A stretch of 64,000 bases of DNA from CAUZJF01 sp965248605 (GCA_965248605.1 CBDFJV010000007.1:2232001-2296000), one strand, 5' to 3'; shown: positions 15,474 through 25,285, counted from the first letter of the stretch. Numbers and translations are program-made. The notes: a model not told the origin generated them from the sequence alone.

Positions 15474-16322
15474 CTACTGCGGAGGGCCTCCTGCCGCCTG
15501 CGCCGCCAGGCCAATAGGCACCGCGAAGCCGATGCCGATGAAAACTTCCTGTTCTGTCGGGTTGACCAGCCCTGTGACAATGCCGACGACCTGTCCGAGG
15601 CGGTTTAGCAATGGCCCACCTGAGTTGCCGGGATTGACGGCAGCGTCAAACTGGATGAAACCTTCGAGCCTCTGGTCGCTATTCGTTGGAGAGAAGGCGC
15701 GATCAAAGCCCGAGATCACACCGGCACTCATCGAGCCCGCCAGCCCCAGTGGGTTGCCGACAGCGAAGACTTCATCGCCGATTCGCATCCGCTCCGAACT
15801 GCCTATCGTCGCGGGGACGAACACATCAGGCGGCGTATCAGGCATTAGGACCGCGATATCGTTTTCGGGTTGCCGGCTGATTACTGTAGCGGATGATTCG
15901 GTGCCGTCCGCGAAACTGACTTCGATCTCCGTGGCGCCGTCAACGACATGAAGCGAGGTGAGGATGGCGGCATTGCTGTTGATGATTACGCCACTCCCCA
16001 CGCCGAAGCCGTTTTCGTCTTCACTATCGAGCGTCTCAGTTTGGATGATGACGAGCGAAGGAAGAATGGCCTGGTAGACCTGGGCGGAGGGTGCGGGCGG
16101 TGGCGTGACCGAGGCGATCGCCTCGGCCACCGTTTTCTCGACGTCGTCCGCCGTGAGCTGCTCGGGTTCGGACGACAGTGCCCCGTAGAGCGCGACCGCC
16201 ACTAGGGCGGCCAGCACACCGAACCCGAAAGGTGCGGATCTTCTGAAACGCCCAAACAGGGCTTCGACGCGTTGCGAACGCCGACTCGGCGGGGGCGGCC
16301 CGTCGTTCGGTCCGTCTGTCAT
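15474..16322 (-). CDS. membrane-anchored S1C (HtrA/DegP-like) serine protease without PDZ
   Basis: A 282-residue protein with a basic cytoplasmic N terminus, one membrane helix (about 32-50, FGFGVLAALVAVALYGALS) and a trypsin-like domain. Catalytic residues are His125 (LTSLHVVDGA), Asp155 (ENDIAVLMP) and Ser234 (NPGNSGGPLLN). It stops after the second barrel, so there is no PDZ domain, unlike most HtrA proteins. It probably cleaves misfolded proteins outside the membrane, and may be co-transcribed with moxR. Confidence 0.9.
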   Translation of the reverse strand: MTDGPNDGPPPPSRRSQRVEALFGRFRRSAPFGFGVLAALVAVALYGALSSEPEQLTADDVEKTVAEAIASVTPPPAPSAQVYQAILPSLVIIQTETLDSEDENGFGVGSGVIINSNAAILTSLHVVDGATEIEVSFADGTESSATVISRQPENDIAVLMPDTPPDVFVPATIGSSERMRIGDEVFAVGNPLGLAGSMSAGVISGFDRAFSPTNSDQRLEGFIQFDAAVNPGNSGGPLLNRLGQVVGIVTGLVNPTEQEVFIGIGFAVPIGLAAQAAGGPPQ

Positions 16323-16719
16323 GCAGAGTTCTCTATCATACGGTAGCCCAACGATTGTAACGCGGATTGAATCGGCTGCTCACCCAGCATATACGACAGG
16401 TTGGCTTCTAGAGATGCGATGCCATGAGTTGTCCTCTTCCGCCACGCTATAGATAGGCACAACACTCCTCACAGTCGAACCGAACCCCTCGAGCTCCCCG
16501 ATAGTGCGAGCTATGTTCGCACGAAGCACGGCACCAGGTGAATGCGCCGACGGATGCCCGTCCTTGCCGACCATATCGGAGGATTGTCAAGAAACCGTGA
16601 AGGACTACGTTGACGAGGACATCGGTTAGAGCGACGTCTTAACAACCGCGCAGGACCAATGTGGCTGGTGCGGGTGCGAGGTAGCGACTACTCTGAAATG
16701 TGGAAGGCAAGGCGCTACC
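16323..16719. other. intergenic, no supported gene
   Basis: About 400 bp without a convincing coding region. A 64-codon minus-strand frame (16380-16574) has no recognisable domain or ribosome-binding site. The segment presumably contains the promoter of the protease operon. Confidence 0.5.
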
Positions 16720-18483
16720 TTACCACCACTTCTCGTAGAAATTCCCGCCTATAAAGAACCGTTCCATCTGGTTCCCCCAGTACACCGTGAACAGCTGCCT
16801 GTTGGGAAGCTCGACAGTCACCGGATAACCCATGTCCCAGTTCAGGAAGTCGTCACGCAGGGTCCGCATGTCTGCAGAGTCCCAGGTGCGGCCTCCGTCT
16901 CGGCTGAGAGCCAGCTTGACGGCGCCAAGGTCGTCGAGGCCGTCCTCCCTGCGGCATCGCCAGGCGTAGGAGAAGAGCATGTTGCCATCCGAGAGCGACG
17001 CTAGCCTTCCTCGCGTTCCGAAGCACGGCATCGGAGTCTCGCGCCACGGCGACCAGCTCTCACCGTCGTCCTCCGACGACGCCTGGAGGTAGTTGCCTCG
17101 GTTGACCCGGATGATCGCCTCCAGGCGGCCAGACTCGGCACGGGCGACCGTTGTCTCCGGGAACGTTGCACTGTAGCCCAGCGGCACTTCGCCGATCATC
17201 GACATGAACTCCCACGATGCGCCGTCGTCGTCGGAGGCGAAGACTGACGCCGAGGGCGGCTCCGAGAGGCAGCTGGCCACCGGAAGGAGAAGCCGGCCGG
17301 ACGGCAGCCGGACTGCGGGAGAGAACACCGTTACGTCGGTCAGTGGACCTGGATCGAACTCGCGGTCGTCCATCACCCAGGTGAGCCCGTCGTCCGCGGA
17401 CCGCAGTAGCCACGTCTGATAGTCACGTCGGCTTGCCAGCGGTTGTCGCCTCTCCCCTGACTCGTCGGAGTTGCGGAAGGTCAGGACGCTCAGTAGCCAG
17501 CGTCCGTCTCCCAGGCGGTGGAAGGTGTGGCCCCGAGGATCGACAGGCCACGGAAATTCTGCGATCACCTGGGAGTCGTCGTGGAGCCACGTTCGCCCTC
17601 CTTCCCGAGAGCGCAGCAGCACCGTTTTGCCATTCGGCGCGACGTGCTCCGCCGCTTGACGGAAAGTTAGCATCACTTCGCCGTCGTCGGTCAGGGTGAT
17701 GTCGAGATCGTTCACGTGGTTCCGACCGTCCTGATATAGGACCATTTCGGTCGACGGCACGAGGTCGGGCGACAGCTCGGGGTATTGGCGCTTGACGAGG
17801 GCGTTGATCGTGCGCCGGAGCTGGGTCACGTCCTCCTGCAGCTGGGCGATCTGTTCGCCGTTGGTGCGGGTGGAGACCTCGATCGAGTCCTGCCGGTCCT
17901 TGATCATGAAGAAGCTCACTGTCTCGTCCGTAGGCGGTTCGAGGTCGACTCGCAATCTGACCGGCCGGCCTGCCGTAACGAGGGCTACCGGCACCGTAAG
18001 CCGGTAGATGCCGCTGTTGCCGTACATCTCGTGCTGTCTGTGGTACCCGTCGGCGGGCATCTGCACCCGTTTGGGCGCGAACTCCAACTGAAGCTCTCCC
18101 GACTGCCACACCATCCGTGTTCTGACCCCAAGATCGAAGGTAAGGTCGCGTTTGCCATCAACTTTGAGGCGGGCCCGGTTCGGCGGGTAGACGCCGTAAG
18201 GCGTGTTATAGCTCGCGCCTATGAATGAGAAGACGGTCAGCGCCTTGTTGGCAACGGGATGCGTAAGCCATTCGAGGGGAGGCGTGTCGTCGGTGGGTCT
18301 GCGCCACCACGACAGTGTCCACCATCCGTCGGATCGTCCTCGGAAGTCGACGTCCGGTCTGGCGTGGGGCGCGTCCCGGCCGTGCCCGTGGGTAGGCCCG
18401 GAGGGCGAGGTAACGATCTTCCGGAAGCCTTCGACGAGCTGCAACGGTTGGCCGGACTCGGTCGAAACAGAGGTGTGCACCAT
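16720..18483 (-). CDS. sialidase-like beta-propeller protein with Asp-boxes
   Basis: About 587 residues starting at ATG 18483, preceded by GGGAGGG. An N-terminal ~200-residue beta-rich region and a short coiled stretch (IAQLQEDVTQLRRTINALVK) precede a C-terminal six-bladed sialidase/BNR propeller. Five Asp-box-like motifs are visible: SREGGRTW, SADDGLTW, SDDDGASW, SSEDDGESW and SRDGGRTW. There is no clear signal peptide. Sialidase-fold proteins act on glycans or serve as binding scaffolds; the substrate cannot be told. It could be part of the polysaccharide or sulfated-sugar degradation suggested by the nearby sulfatases. Confidence 0.82.
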   Translation of the reverse strand: MVHTSVSTESGQPLQLVEGFRKIVTSPSGPTHGHGRDAPHARPDVDFRGRSDGWWTLSWWRRPTDDTPPLEWLTHPVANKALTVFSFIGASYNTPYGVYPPNRARLKVDGKRDLTFDLGVRTRMVWQSGELQLEFAPKRVQMPADGYHRQHEMYGNSGIYRLTVPVALVTAGRPVRLRVDLEPPTDETVSFFMIKDRQDSIEVSTRTNGEQIAQLQEDVTQLRRTINALVKRQYPELSPDLVPSTEMVLYQDGRNHVNDLDITLTDDGEVMLTFRQAAEHVAPNGKTVLLRSREGGRTWLHDDSQVIAEFPWPVDPRGHTFHRLGDGRWLLSVLTFRNSDESGERRQPLASRRDYQTWLLRSADDGLTWVMDDREFDPGPLTDVTVFSPAVRLPSGRLLLPVASCLSEPPSASVFASDDDGASWEFMSMIGEVPLGYSATFPETTVARAESGRLEAIIRVNRGNYLQASSEDDGESWSPWRETPMPCFGTRGRLASLSDGNMLFSYAWRCRREDGLDDLGAVKLALSRDGGRTWDSADMRTLRDDFLNWDMGYPVTVELPNRQLFTVYWGNQMERFFIGGNFYEKWW

Positions 18484-18632
18484 CGCGATAAGCCCTCCCA
18501 GGTGTCTTACCGGGCCTCCCAAGGCCCGCCCGAGAGACAGCTTACGACATCAGGAGCGCGGTCCGTATATCCTCAGGCACGATAAGAGCCCCCTTCTCAA
18601 CCTTCCCCAAAGGCAAGAGGCCGGCCACAGGT

Positions 18633-19838
18633 CTACCCCTTCACCAACGCCCGGGCCAGCATACGGAGACCGGGGCGCTTGCCGTAGCTCAGCAGGAACG
18701 CACGGAAGATTCGCGATACCAGGAATGCGGCAGCCACGACCGACACCGCAAGCACGACCAGACTGACGGCCACCTCCCAGGGTTCGATAGCCTCCGGGCC
18801 AAGACGCTCCAACACCACCAGCGGTGACGTCAACGGGAAGAACGTCAAGAACTTCACGACACCTGCCGTCGGGTTTTCAACGATATAAACCCAAGCGTAG
18901 ATCGGTATGATCAGCGGGGCCGCTACGATGATGGAAAGCTGCTGCGACTCGCGCGTGGTCGGCGATATCGCCCCGATACCCGCGTTCAACGTCGCGAACA
19001 TCCCGTAGCCCAATACGAAGAACGCCACCGCGCCGATTGTCGGCGCCAGCCCCGGTAATGTGAGGTCCAGGTCCGTGACCACCGACGGCAACACCTCGAG
19101 AAGCGTTCGGCCGATGGCGACCCATATCAGCACCTGGGACAGGCCCGCCGCGCCGAGGCCCAGCACCTTGCCTACCATGAACTGCGCGGGCGTCACCGAG
19201 GACAGCAACACCTCCATGATGCGGCTTTCCTTCTCCTCACCGAGGCCCTGAAGCAGGAAGCCGCCCGTCATCGCCAACGAAAACATGAGCAGGAACGCCA
19301 GGCCGAGGAAGAAGAACACGCGAGGCCCGTCCAGATCGCGCGGCGCTCCCTTGGGGTCGACCGCTACGGCGTCGAGAAAGAGGGGCTGCTTGAGTCGGTC
19401 GATCACGTCCGATTCCGGCGCGGCGTCTGAAAGGTTGGCGAGTAGGAACCGGCTGAGCCGTTCATCCTCGCTTTGCTCGAGTGTGAAACCGAGCCCTACC
19501 TGAATCCGTTGCACCAGACCCGTCTTCAGGTAGTCGGGCGGTATCATGTACAGGTTCTTGACGTCTTCAGCCAGCAGAGCGTCCATGCCCTGCTGACGGT
19601 TCTCGTAGCGGACGAACTCTACGTCGTTCTGGACCAGGTGGCTTGAGAACAGGGTCGTGCCGTCCACATACCCAGCCTTGTCTTTTTCGTCTGCGTCGTC
19701 TCCGGCGTTCTGGATCACCCATACCACGGCCATCGCGATCAAGACGCCGACCGGAACGCCCACCGTGACGATCTGGAACATACGGCGGCGATACATCGTC
19801 TTGAACTCGTGGACGGCGATAGTCAGCGTAGTCCTCAT
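18633..19838 (-). CDS. ABC-2 transporter permease, NatB-like
   Basis: A 401-residue permease with an N-terminal helix (IVTVGVPVGVLIAMAVVWVI), a large extracytoplasmic loop of about 140 residues and five to six C-terminal helices, including FFFLGLAFLLMFSLAMTGGF and the EEKESRIMEVLLSSVTPAQF motif of the NatB/ABC-2 class. It is coupled to the ATPase upstream by a 4-bp overlap. NatAB pairs extrude Na+ or export small molecules; the substrate is not evident. Confidence 0.9.
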   Translation of the reverse strand: MRTTLTIAVHEFKTMYRRRMFQIVTVGVPVGVLIAMAVVWVIQNAGDDADEKDKAGYVDGTTLFSSHLVQNDVEFVRYENRQQGMDALLAEDVKNLYMIPPDYLKTGLVQRIQVGLGFTLEQSEDERLSRFLLANLSDAAPESDVIDRLKQPLFLDAVAVDPKGAPRDLDGPRVFFFLGLAFLLMFSLAMTGGFLLQGLGEEKESRIMEVLLSSVTPAQFMVGKVLGLGAAGLSQVLIWVAIGRTLLEVLPSVVTDLDLTLPGLAPTIGAVAFFVLGYGMFATLNAGIGAISPTTRESQQLSIIVAAPLIIPIYAWVYIVENPTAGVVKFLTFFPLTSPLVVLERLGPEAIEPWEVAVSLVVLAVSVVAAAFLVSRIFRAFLLSYGKRPGLRMLARALVKG

Positions 19839-20731
19839 TGTTGTATGCCCTTCACGACCTGAATGAATATATCCTCTAGAGGCAGACCGGCCACTTCGAA
19901 GCGTCGCACCTCGACGCCTGAATCCGCTAACGCACGAAATACCGTGCCGCTCTCGGTCCCGTCCGACATCACAAGCTCCCGGTAGTGCCCGCGGTCGTTG
20001 ACCTTCTCGACGCCGGGCAGCCGGTCCGGCAGGCCGGCGCTCTCGACAATAATCGATCTTCCGCCGAAGTCCTCACGTACCTCGTCGACGGCGCCATAGA
20101 GCACGACTTTGCCGGCGTTAATCATAAGCACGCGGCTGCATAGCTCTTCGACCTCGTTCATCTGGTGGGTGCTTAGCATGATGGCGACGCCTTCCTGCTG
20201 CCGCTCCGCCAAGACCTCTTTCACTAGACGGAGGTTGACCGGGTCCAGTCCCGAGAACGGCTCATCAAGGATAAGCAGCTGAGGTCTATGGAGGAGAGTG
20301 GCCGCGAGCTGAATCAGCTGGCCTAACCCCCTGCTGAGCTCCTTCACCTTCTTGTCCCTGTGCTCGGTCATTCCGAGACGTTCCAATAGCTCGTCCGAAC
20401 GGCCGCGCGCGTCCGGCCGGCGCATCCCCTTCAGCGTGCCAAGATATTCAAGCGTTTCCCTGACTCGAAGGTCTCGGTAGAGCCCGCGCTCCTCCGGCAG
20501 GTACCCGAGCATCGCTCGATGCGAGTGACTGAAAGGCTCGTCGAAGAGCAGCACCTCACCCTGGTCCGGTTGGATGATGTCGAGCAGCATGCGCATCGTG
20601 GTGGTCTTTCCTGCCCCATTCGGACCAACGACACCCAGGACCTCGCCTGCCTCGACCGAAAAGCTGACATCCCGGACCACGTCACGGTCTCCGAACCGCT
20701 TCCAAATACCCCGTGATTCGGCGATTGGCAT
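19835..20731 (-). CDS. ABC transporter ATP-binding protein, NatA-like
   Basis: About 298 residues from ATG 20731 (MPIAESRGIWKRFGDRDVVR), the best start by domain alignment; 29 upstream codons are open but lack family similarity. Walker A GPNGAGKTTTMRML, signature LSRGLGQLIQLAATLL (LSRGLGQ instead of LSGGMQQ), Walker B LLILDEPFSGLD, and H-loop STHQMNEVEE are visible. The last ~85 residues match the C-terminal DUF4162 extension of this class. It forms a two-gene exporter with the permease. Confidence 0.93.
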   Translation of the reverse strand: MPIAESRGIWKRFGDRDVVRDVSFSVEAGEVLGVVGPNGAGKTTTMRMLLDIIQPDQGEVLLFDEPFSHSHRAMLGYLPEERGLYRDLRVRETLEYLGTLKGMRRPDARGRSDELLERLGMTEHRDKKVKELSRGLGQLIQLAATLLHRPQLLILDEPFSGLDPVNLRLVKEVLAERQQEGVAIMLSTHQMNEVEELCSRVLMINAGKVVLYGAVDEVREDFGGRSIIVESAGLPDRLPGVEKVNDRGHYRELVMSDGTESGTVFRALADSGVEVRRFEVAGLPLEDIFIQVVKGIQQ

Positions 20732-21147
20732 GTGTGGTGTCCCCCTTCGACCGTTCGTAGCGGCCCGACCTGGTCTGACGAGTTCCTTACTCTCCACAAT
20801 CATATACCGCCCTCCCACAGCGCTGTGGCCGTCTCAAGTCCGGACCTCGCCGGAGGATAGCTCCACGCGACCGTGGCGTCATCAGTCAACATAACCGTTT
20901 TGATTAGCCCCATCGGTTGATAGCGCAGTCCGTCGAATTGCTGACTGACGACAAGCGGCACCGTGGTGGCACGAGTCTCGATCACAAACACGCCTGCGGT
21001 GATTTGGAGGCGAGACAGAACCTAACCGACTGAGCAAGCGTGGAGACCCTGTCCACGGATGGAACATTGATATGGAACATTGATATAGAACATGACGTCC
21101 TATTTATCTATGTAGTAGTACTTATATAGCCTGAGTGGTAACACATA
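20732..21147. other. divergent intergenic region, no supported gene
   Basis: About 415 bp between the ABC exporter (minus) and the cyclic-nucleotide-binding gene (plus). A 63-codon minus-strand frame (20800-20991) shows no family features. A tandem near-repeat GGAACATTGATAT occurs at about 21060-21085, and AT-rich DNA at 21100-21135 probably holds the promoter for 21148. Confidence 0.5.
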
Positions 21148-21858
21148 ATGACGACTAGACCCAGGTGTCCGTCTTCGGTGGACGCTGGACTCTTTCATTG
21201 GATGCGACCGGCCACCCAATTTCGATCCCATGGGGGCACTCTCCCACAGTGGGTAGTGGCCTACTGGCTATATAGACATAGCGCGCATAAGCTCTACCGT
21301 AGCTTGAGCCAAAACCGAAACACCGCCATCCGAGCGGTCCAGCAGGAGCCAAATCACTTGCTCGATCAATTCAGTCAGTCCTGGCCTTCCCAAGCCGAGT
21401 TTCAGGCCCTCGCTCGAGATAGCCAACTTTTGCAGAGCTTTCCGGAGAGCAGCGCACCGCGACTTGCCGCCGAAGGGACTGTCAAGCGATTCCCGGGACA
21501 GACCATCATCATGACCGAGGGATCAGAGATAGAGGAAGTCTTCCTCACGCTCAGGGGAACGGTCGCCGTCGGGCTCTATCAAGACGCTAGCCCGGGCCTC
21601 TGGCTGTACGTATCAGGACCCGGAGCAATCGTCGATACGTCCGCACTACTGGACCCTCCCGTGTCACCGGTCACAGTTCGCGCCCTGTCTGACCTGACCG
21701 TGATGGCGATCCCAAGGAACGCGGTCGTCCAAATGGTCGAGGAGGAGCCGGCGGTCGGGTATCAGATCCTACGGGACTACTGCAGCCGGCTGGCCCTAAT
21801 CAACCGCGTCACGTTGAAAGAAGCGTCTGAAGAGATACCGGGTCCTTCGCTGAATTAG
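21148..21858 (+). CDS. cyclic-nucleotide-binding (CRP-like sensor) domain protein without HTH
   Basis: A 236-residue protein. From about residue 90 to 200 it is a cNMP-binding jelly roll (LARDSQLLQSFPESSAPRLA, VKRFPGQTIIMTEGSEIEEV, FLTLRGTVAVGLYQ, GAIVDTSALL, VTVRALSDLTVMAIPR). There is no C-terminal DNA-binding domain; the protein ends about 30 residues after the domain. The first 70-80 residues are of low similarity and may be untranslated if an internal start is used. It heads a plus-strand cluster with a small unknown gene and a response regulator. Confidence 0.72.
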   Translation: MTTRPRCPSSVDAGLFHWMRPATQFRSHGGTLPQWVVAYWLYRHSAHKLYRSLSQNRNTAIRAVQQEPNHLLDQFSQSWPSQAEFQALARDSQLLQSFPESSAPRLAAEGTVKRFPGQTIIMTEGSEIEEVFLTLRGTVAVGLYQDASPGLWLYVSGPGAIVDTSALLDPPVSPVTVRALSDLTVMAIPRNAVVQMVEEEPAVGYQILRDYCSRLALINRVTLKEASEEIPGPSLN

Positions 21859-21887
21859 GTCCACCAAGCCACACCTAGGAGTAGCTG

Positions 21888-22328
21888 ATGCCCACCTCGT
21901 CCTCAACAGTCGACCACGCAGTTGGATGTACTCTCTGCCCGGAGACGCACCAAAGCTCGCTGGTGGCAGACGATTTCTGCTGGACGACCGTTTGCACGAG
22001 GTACGAGGTGCCGATCGTGGTCCTCAAGCGGCACACGGATAGCCCAACAGCAGGCGAGTGGCACCGGGTGGAGTCGCTGGCAAAGCGCCGGTTCCCCGAC
22101 TTTCGCTGGAAGCGACCGACGCCCGTGACGAAGCACTTCTATATTCACGCAGTCGAACTTGGCGTCAGATGCGGCCATGATCATACCGAGCTGGAGCACA
22201 GACACAGCCTGCCGGCATTTGGCCAATCGAGACGCGAAGTCGCGGCATTCGCCGAGAGCTCGTCCCCGTTCAGAACGGCAACTGTCGGAGCAGGGTCTGG
22301 GCTAGATACCAGCTACGCGCCGGCATAA
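21888..22328 (+). CDS. hypothetical protein with CxxC
   Basis: A 146-residue frame beginning 29 bp after the preceding stop with a weak AGGAG just upstream (CCTAGGAGTAGCTG). It contains a CTLC pair, VVLKRHTDSPTAGEWHRVES, and HFYIHA followed by a His-rich HDHTELEHRHS. The first two are reminiscent of HIT-domain proteins, but the H-x-H-x-H signature is not convincingly placed. Function not recognised; position suggests co-transcription with its neighbours. Confidence 0.5.
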   Translation: MPTSSSTVDHAVGCTLCPETHQSSLVADDFCWTTVCTRYEVPIVVLKRHTDSPTAGEWHRVESLAKRRFPDFRWKRPTPVTKHFYIHAVELGVRCGHDHTELEHRHSLPAFGQSRREVAAFAESSSPFRTATVGAGSGLDTSYAPA

Positions 22329-22374
22329 CTACTGACAGTCCAGTCTCCCAGACCAAGAACAGGAAGGGGTCAAA

Positions 22375-23193
22375 ATGAAGACGCTATTTGTAGGGGCCAA
22401 TCGAGACACCGCAGAGAAGGTAAGTGTCGCGGTCAAGCTCCGGTGGCCAGACGCTGACGCCATCGTCGTCAGCGACCCGGAGGTGGGGCTGGAAGTGGCG
22501 GACCACGAGAAACCAGAAGTGGTCGTTTTCCAGTCGACGACAAAAGGCTCCGAGACCACCTTCATAGAAGGGCTAAGGGCCTTTTCCGACGTTCCGTTGG
22601 TCGTCATGGAACCACCTGGTGGCGGCGGCGTGATGAATGAAGTCAAGGTTCTGGAAGCGGGCACCGACGATTATCTGTCCGAGTCCGACGGAAGTATCAC
22701 TCTAATCGCTAGGTTGGTCGCTCTGACTCGGCGCGCGAGTAGATCACACCCCGAGCACACCGGTGTTCTCTCCAACGGACCTTTGACTGTGGACCCTGCT
22801 GCCTACGAGGTGTTCCTCCATGGAACACGCCTGCCCCTCACGCCCACCGAGTTCCGGCTCCTCTACCTTTTGCTTAATAACCGCGGCAACGTCCTGAGCC
22901 GCGAGTTCCTGGCCAGATCGATATGGGGTGGCGAGGTCGACAGCTCCGCGCTGGTCAAGAAGTACATCCAACGTTTGAGGCAAAGACTAAACGACTCGGC
23001 CGACAGCCCCCGCTGGATCGCTAACATTCACGGAGTCGGCTACAAGATCCTGCCGTTCCAGGATGGAGAATCAGCTGAGAAGCCGGGGCCTACCAAGCCG
23101 GTTGACGATTTCGTTGCCGTAAGCGTCCGGAACGGTCGAAACGGCGCCAACAACAACCACGTACACGACCCCTCATCCGTTGGAGACCTCTAG
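22375..23193 (+). CDS. OmpR/PhoB-type regulator with a degenerate receiver
   Basis: A 272-residue regulator. Residues 1-115 are a CheY-like fold (TLFVGANRDTAEKVSVAVKL, PEVVVFQSTT, VLEAGTDDYLSES), but the position of the phospho-accepting Asp is Gln (VVVFQ). Residues about 130-225 are a winged-helix Trans_reg_C domain (LPLTPTEFRLLYLLLNNRGN, VLSREFLARSIWG, VKKYIQRLRQRLND, IANIHGVGYKI). A 45-residue polar tail follows. No histidine kinase is nearby. It is likely regulated by something other than phosphorylation. A MITE abuts its stop codon. Confidence 0.88.
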   Translation: MKTLFVGANRDTAEKVSVAVKLRWPDADAIVVSDPEVGLEVADHEKPEVVVFQSTTKGSETTFIEGLRAFSDVPLVVMEPPGGGGVMNEVKVLEAGTDDYLSESDGSITLIARLVALTRRASRSHPEHTGVLSNGPLTVDPAAYEVFLHGTRLPLTPTEFRLLYLLLNNRGNVLSREFLARSIWGGEVDSSALVKKYIQRLRQRLNDSADSPRWIANIHGVGYKILPFQDGESAEKPGPTKPVDDFVAVSVRNGRNGANNNHVHDPSSVGDL

Positions 23194-23319
23194 TAGACCG
23201 AAATCTTTGAAATGAGGGGTAGCCGAGATTGGCGTGCTACGACGACAGGGCGGGTTTCAAACCCGCCCCTACCAAGCCGTAACCTCAGAACCCTTCAATA
23301 CTAGGATGTTGGACCACTA
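23191..23319 (-). mobile_element. MITE, copy 1 (IS630-type ends)
   Basis: A 125-bp sequence (23193-23317) flanked by TA duplications. It is identical, in reverse orientation, to 33902-34026. One end, GTGGTCCAACATC, matches the end of the IS630 element (GTGGTACAACATC at 48372); the other is GTAGACCGAAATC. The centre contains a perfect palindrome GGGCGGGTTT/AAACCCGCCC. It encodes nothing. The TA target leaves the regulator's TAG stop intact. Confidence 0.88.
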
Positions 23320-23389
23320 GGTTAGACTGACGGCCCGACCCGCATTCAGCCGTACTGAGTACGCGACATGGCGCGGATAGACTTCTCGT

Positions 23390-24877
23390 CTAGACCGCCG
23401 GGAGAGCCGCGTCGTCGCCTGTTTCCTGCTGCCACAGCCGGATTCGAGCTGCCATATCGCGGACGCGGTCGCGATGAGCCGGGTCGTCGAACAGGTTGTT
23501 GAGCTCGTACGGGTCTGAGTTCAGGTCGAAGAGTTCACACTGATCGCCGTGGCACAGGTTTAGCTTCCACCGGCCCGACACGACAGTCCTCCACGGCAGC
23601 GTAATCATACGGTTGATCGCGGGAGTGCCCAAGTCGCGGTCTCCCTTCGTTGGACTCGTCCCGTTCCACTCGATGAACACGTCGTTATCGTCCGTCGTAG
23701 CGCGCCCGTCAAGGACCGGGGCGAGACTCTTCCCCTGCAGTTGGTTCTCGGTCTCTTCACCTAGGAGCTCCAGCAAGGTAGGCACCAGGTCGACCTGGCT
23801 CACGCTTCCACCGATTCGCGCTTGCTGGTTGGTGAGCCATGGAACGCACATAAGGAGCGGGACCCTGGACGCCTCCTCGTACATCGAGCGTTTTTCGAGC
23901 ATGCCGTGGTCGCCGAGCATGTCGCCGTGTTCGCTTGTAAACACGACCGCGGTCGTGTCGGTCAAACCCGCCTCTGCTATGGCGTCGATGATCTTTCCCA
24001 CCATGCCGTCTACCAGGGTGATGTTCGCGAAGTAGTGGGCGCGAAGCCTTCGCCAGCCGTCCTCCGTGCTGACATCTTCGTTGGTTGCCGCGTACTCCTT
24101 CATATAGGCGTCTTGCGTCTGGTCTCCTCCATCCAAGTACTGCAAGAAGTAGTCGGCCTTAACCCTGTTCACCAACGAAGCGCCATCCGATTTTCGTAGG
24201 AAGGCAGGGCCAACCGGAAGATCGGACGGCTCGTACATGTCCATTAGAGGCCCAAAGTAAGGAGAATGGGGCTCGAAGGTGCTGACGTAGAGGATGAACG
24301 GCCTGTCTCTGTTCTCGCGGATGAATTCGGCGGCCTCGTTGCCGAGGAAAGACGCCATCTGGAACTCCTCGGGCAGCTCGGCCCTGCCGTCGGCCGAGAA
24401 GATCGGCGCCCCGGCCTGCTCGTCGTCGGGCTCGAAACCGTGATCGACCAGATGCCGATGGTAGTCCGAGAACCGATCGAGGTACTCTGCCTTCGAGTAA
24501 GTCTCCCGGTGCATATCTTCGGAACTGACCCAGGCGTCGAAGCCGTGCTGAGCAATGATGTCGTCGCCCAGGTGCCACTTGCCGAAGTATCCGCGTGTGT
24601 AGCCCGACGAGACCATCTCGGCGATAGTCGGGACGTCCTTCGGTAAATGCACTTTGTTGACGATAGGCCCGGCGGTGTGGGGGTAGAGACCGGTCAGAAT
24701 CGAGGCTCTTGCGGGCGTGCACACCGGCTGAGTGACGTAAGCCGCGTCGAAAACGAAGCTCCTAGATGCGAGGGAGTTGAGATTGGGCGTTCGGATCCAA
24801 TCATTCCCGTAACAGCTTAGTGTGTCGTACCGCTGCTGGTCGCTCATTATGAACACAAGGTTGCGGCGGTCTGGCAT
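23390..24877 (-). CDS. type I (formylglycine) sulfatase
   Basis: About 495 residues starting at ATG 24877, which follows GGGAGGGG. The metal-binding N terminus NLVFIMSDQQRYDTLSCYG, the formylglycine signature CTPARASILTG (Cys to be oxidised), GKWHLGDD, and the second metal site SEHGDMLGDHGMLEKRSMYE are all present, with a C-terminal subdomain (WKLNLCHGDQCELFDLNSDP). No signal peptide is visible. The substrate is a sulfate ester of unknown type; phosphonate monoester hydrolase activity is an alternative for this subfamily. Confidence 0.92.
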   Translation of the reverse strand: MPDRRNLVFIMSDQQRYDTLSCYGNDWIRTPNLNSLASRSFVFDAAYVTQPVCTPARASILTGLYPHTAGPIVNKVHLPKDVPTIAEMVSSGYTRGYFGKWHLGDDIIAQHGFDAWVSSEDMHRETYSKAEYLDRFSDYHRHLVDHGFEPDDEQAGAPIFSADGRAELPEEFQMASFLGNEAAEFIRENRDRPFILYVSTFEPHSPYFGPLMDMYEPSDLPVGPAFLRKSDGASLVNRVKADYFLQYLDGGDQTQDAYMKEYAATNEDVSTEDGWRRLRAHYFANITLVDGMVGKIIDAIAEAGLTDTTAVVFTSEHGDMLGDHGMLEKRSMYEEASRVPLLMCVPWLTNQQARIGGSVSQVDLVPTLLELLGEETENQLQGKSLAPVLDGRATTDDNDVFIEWNGTSPTKGDRDLGTPAINRMITLPWRTVVSGRWKLNLCHGDQCELFDLNSDPYELNNLFDDPAHRDRVRDMAARIRLWQQETGDDAALPAV

Positions 24878-25097
24878 GCGGTCCCCTCCCGGCCTGTGAT
24901 GCGGTTGATCCAGCACCGGCCAATCTAGCACAACCCGCGGTGACTCGGAGAGACGGCATGGCTGGTCAAGTCAAGAGCGTACGGCCGCCGAAGTCGTAGT
25001 CGTGAAACGGAATGGGGTACCAGGCGGGGATATCATATCGGCCGACCGTGGCCAAAGGTAATTGCGTTCAGGTCGGACCGGTGACGGTTGGAGTTCG

Positions 25098-25285
25098 TCG
25101 AAAGCAAATTATGTCCGCAGGGCGGACCGAATCTGAGCGAGTAACTATTTGACCAGTCACTCGATAGCTCCCCCCTTTGAAACTCAACGGTGTCCCCCCC
25201 TTTGTAAAAGGGGGGTTAGGGGGGATTTCGCCCCTCTCAAACGACTCGTCGGGAGCCCGTGAAACCGAGCAGTTACTCGATAGGC
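25098..25285. repeat. ~190-bp interspersed repeat, copy 1
   Basis: Matches 37021-37211: both start CGAAAGCAAATTATGTCC or very close, contain CAGGGCGGACCGAATCT, a run CCCCCCTTT...AAAGGGGGGTT, AAACGACTCGTCGGGAGCCC, and end AGTTACTCGATAGGC. It is non-coding with internal dyads and resembles a non-autonomous element. No transposase with such ends is seen in the window. Confidence 0.8.

Noticed and set aside
16380..16574. 64-codon minus-strand frame between the protease and sialidase-like genes
   Set aside because: No ribosome-binding site, no recognisable domain and atypical composition; left as intergenic.
20800..20991. 63-codon minus-strand frame upstream of the ABC ATPase
   Set aside because: Overlaps only the unsupported N-terminal extension of the ATPase and has no features of its own.
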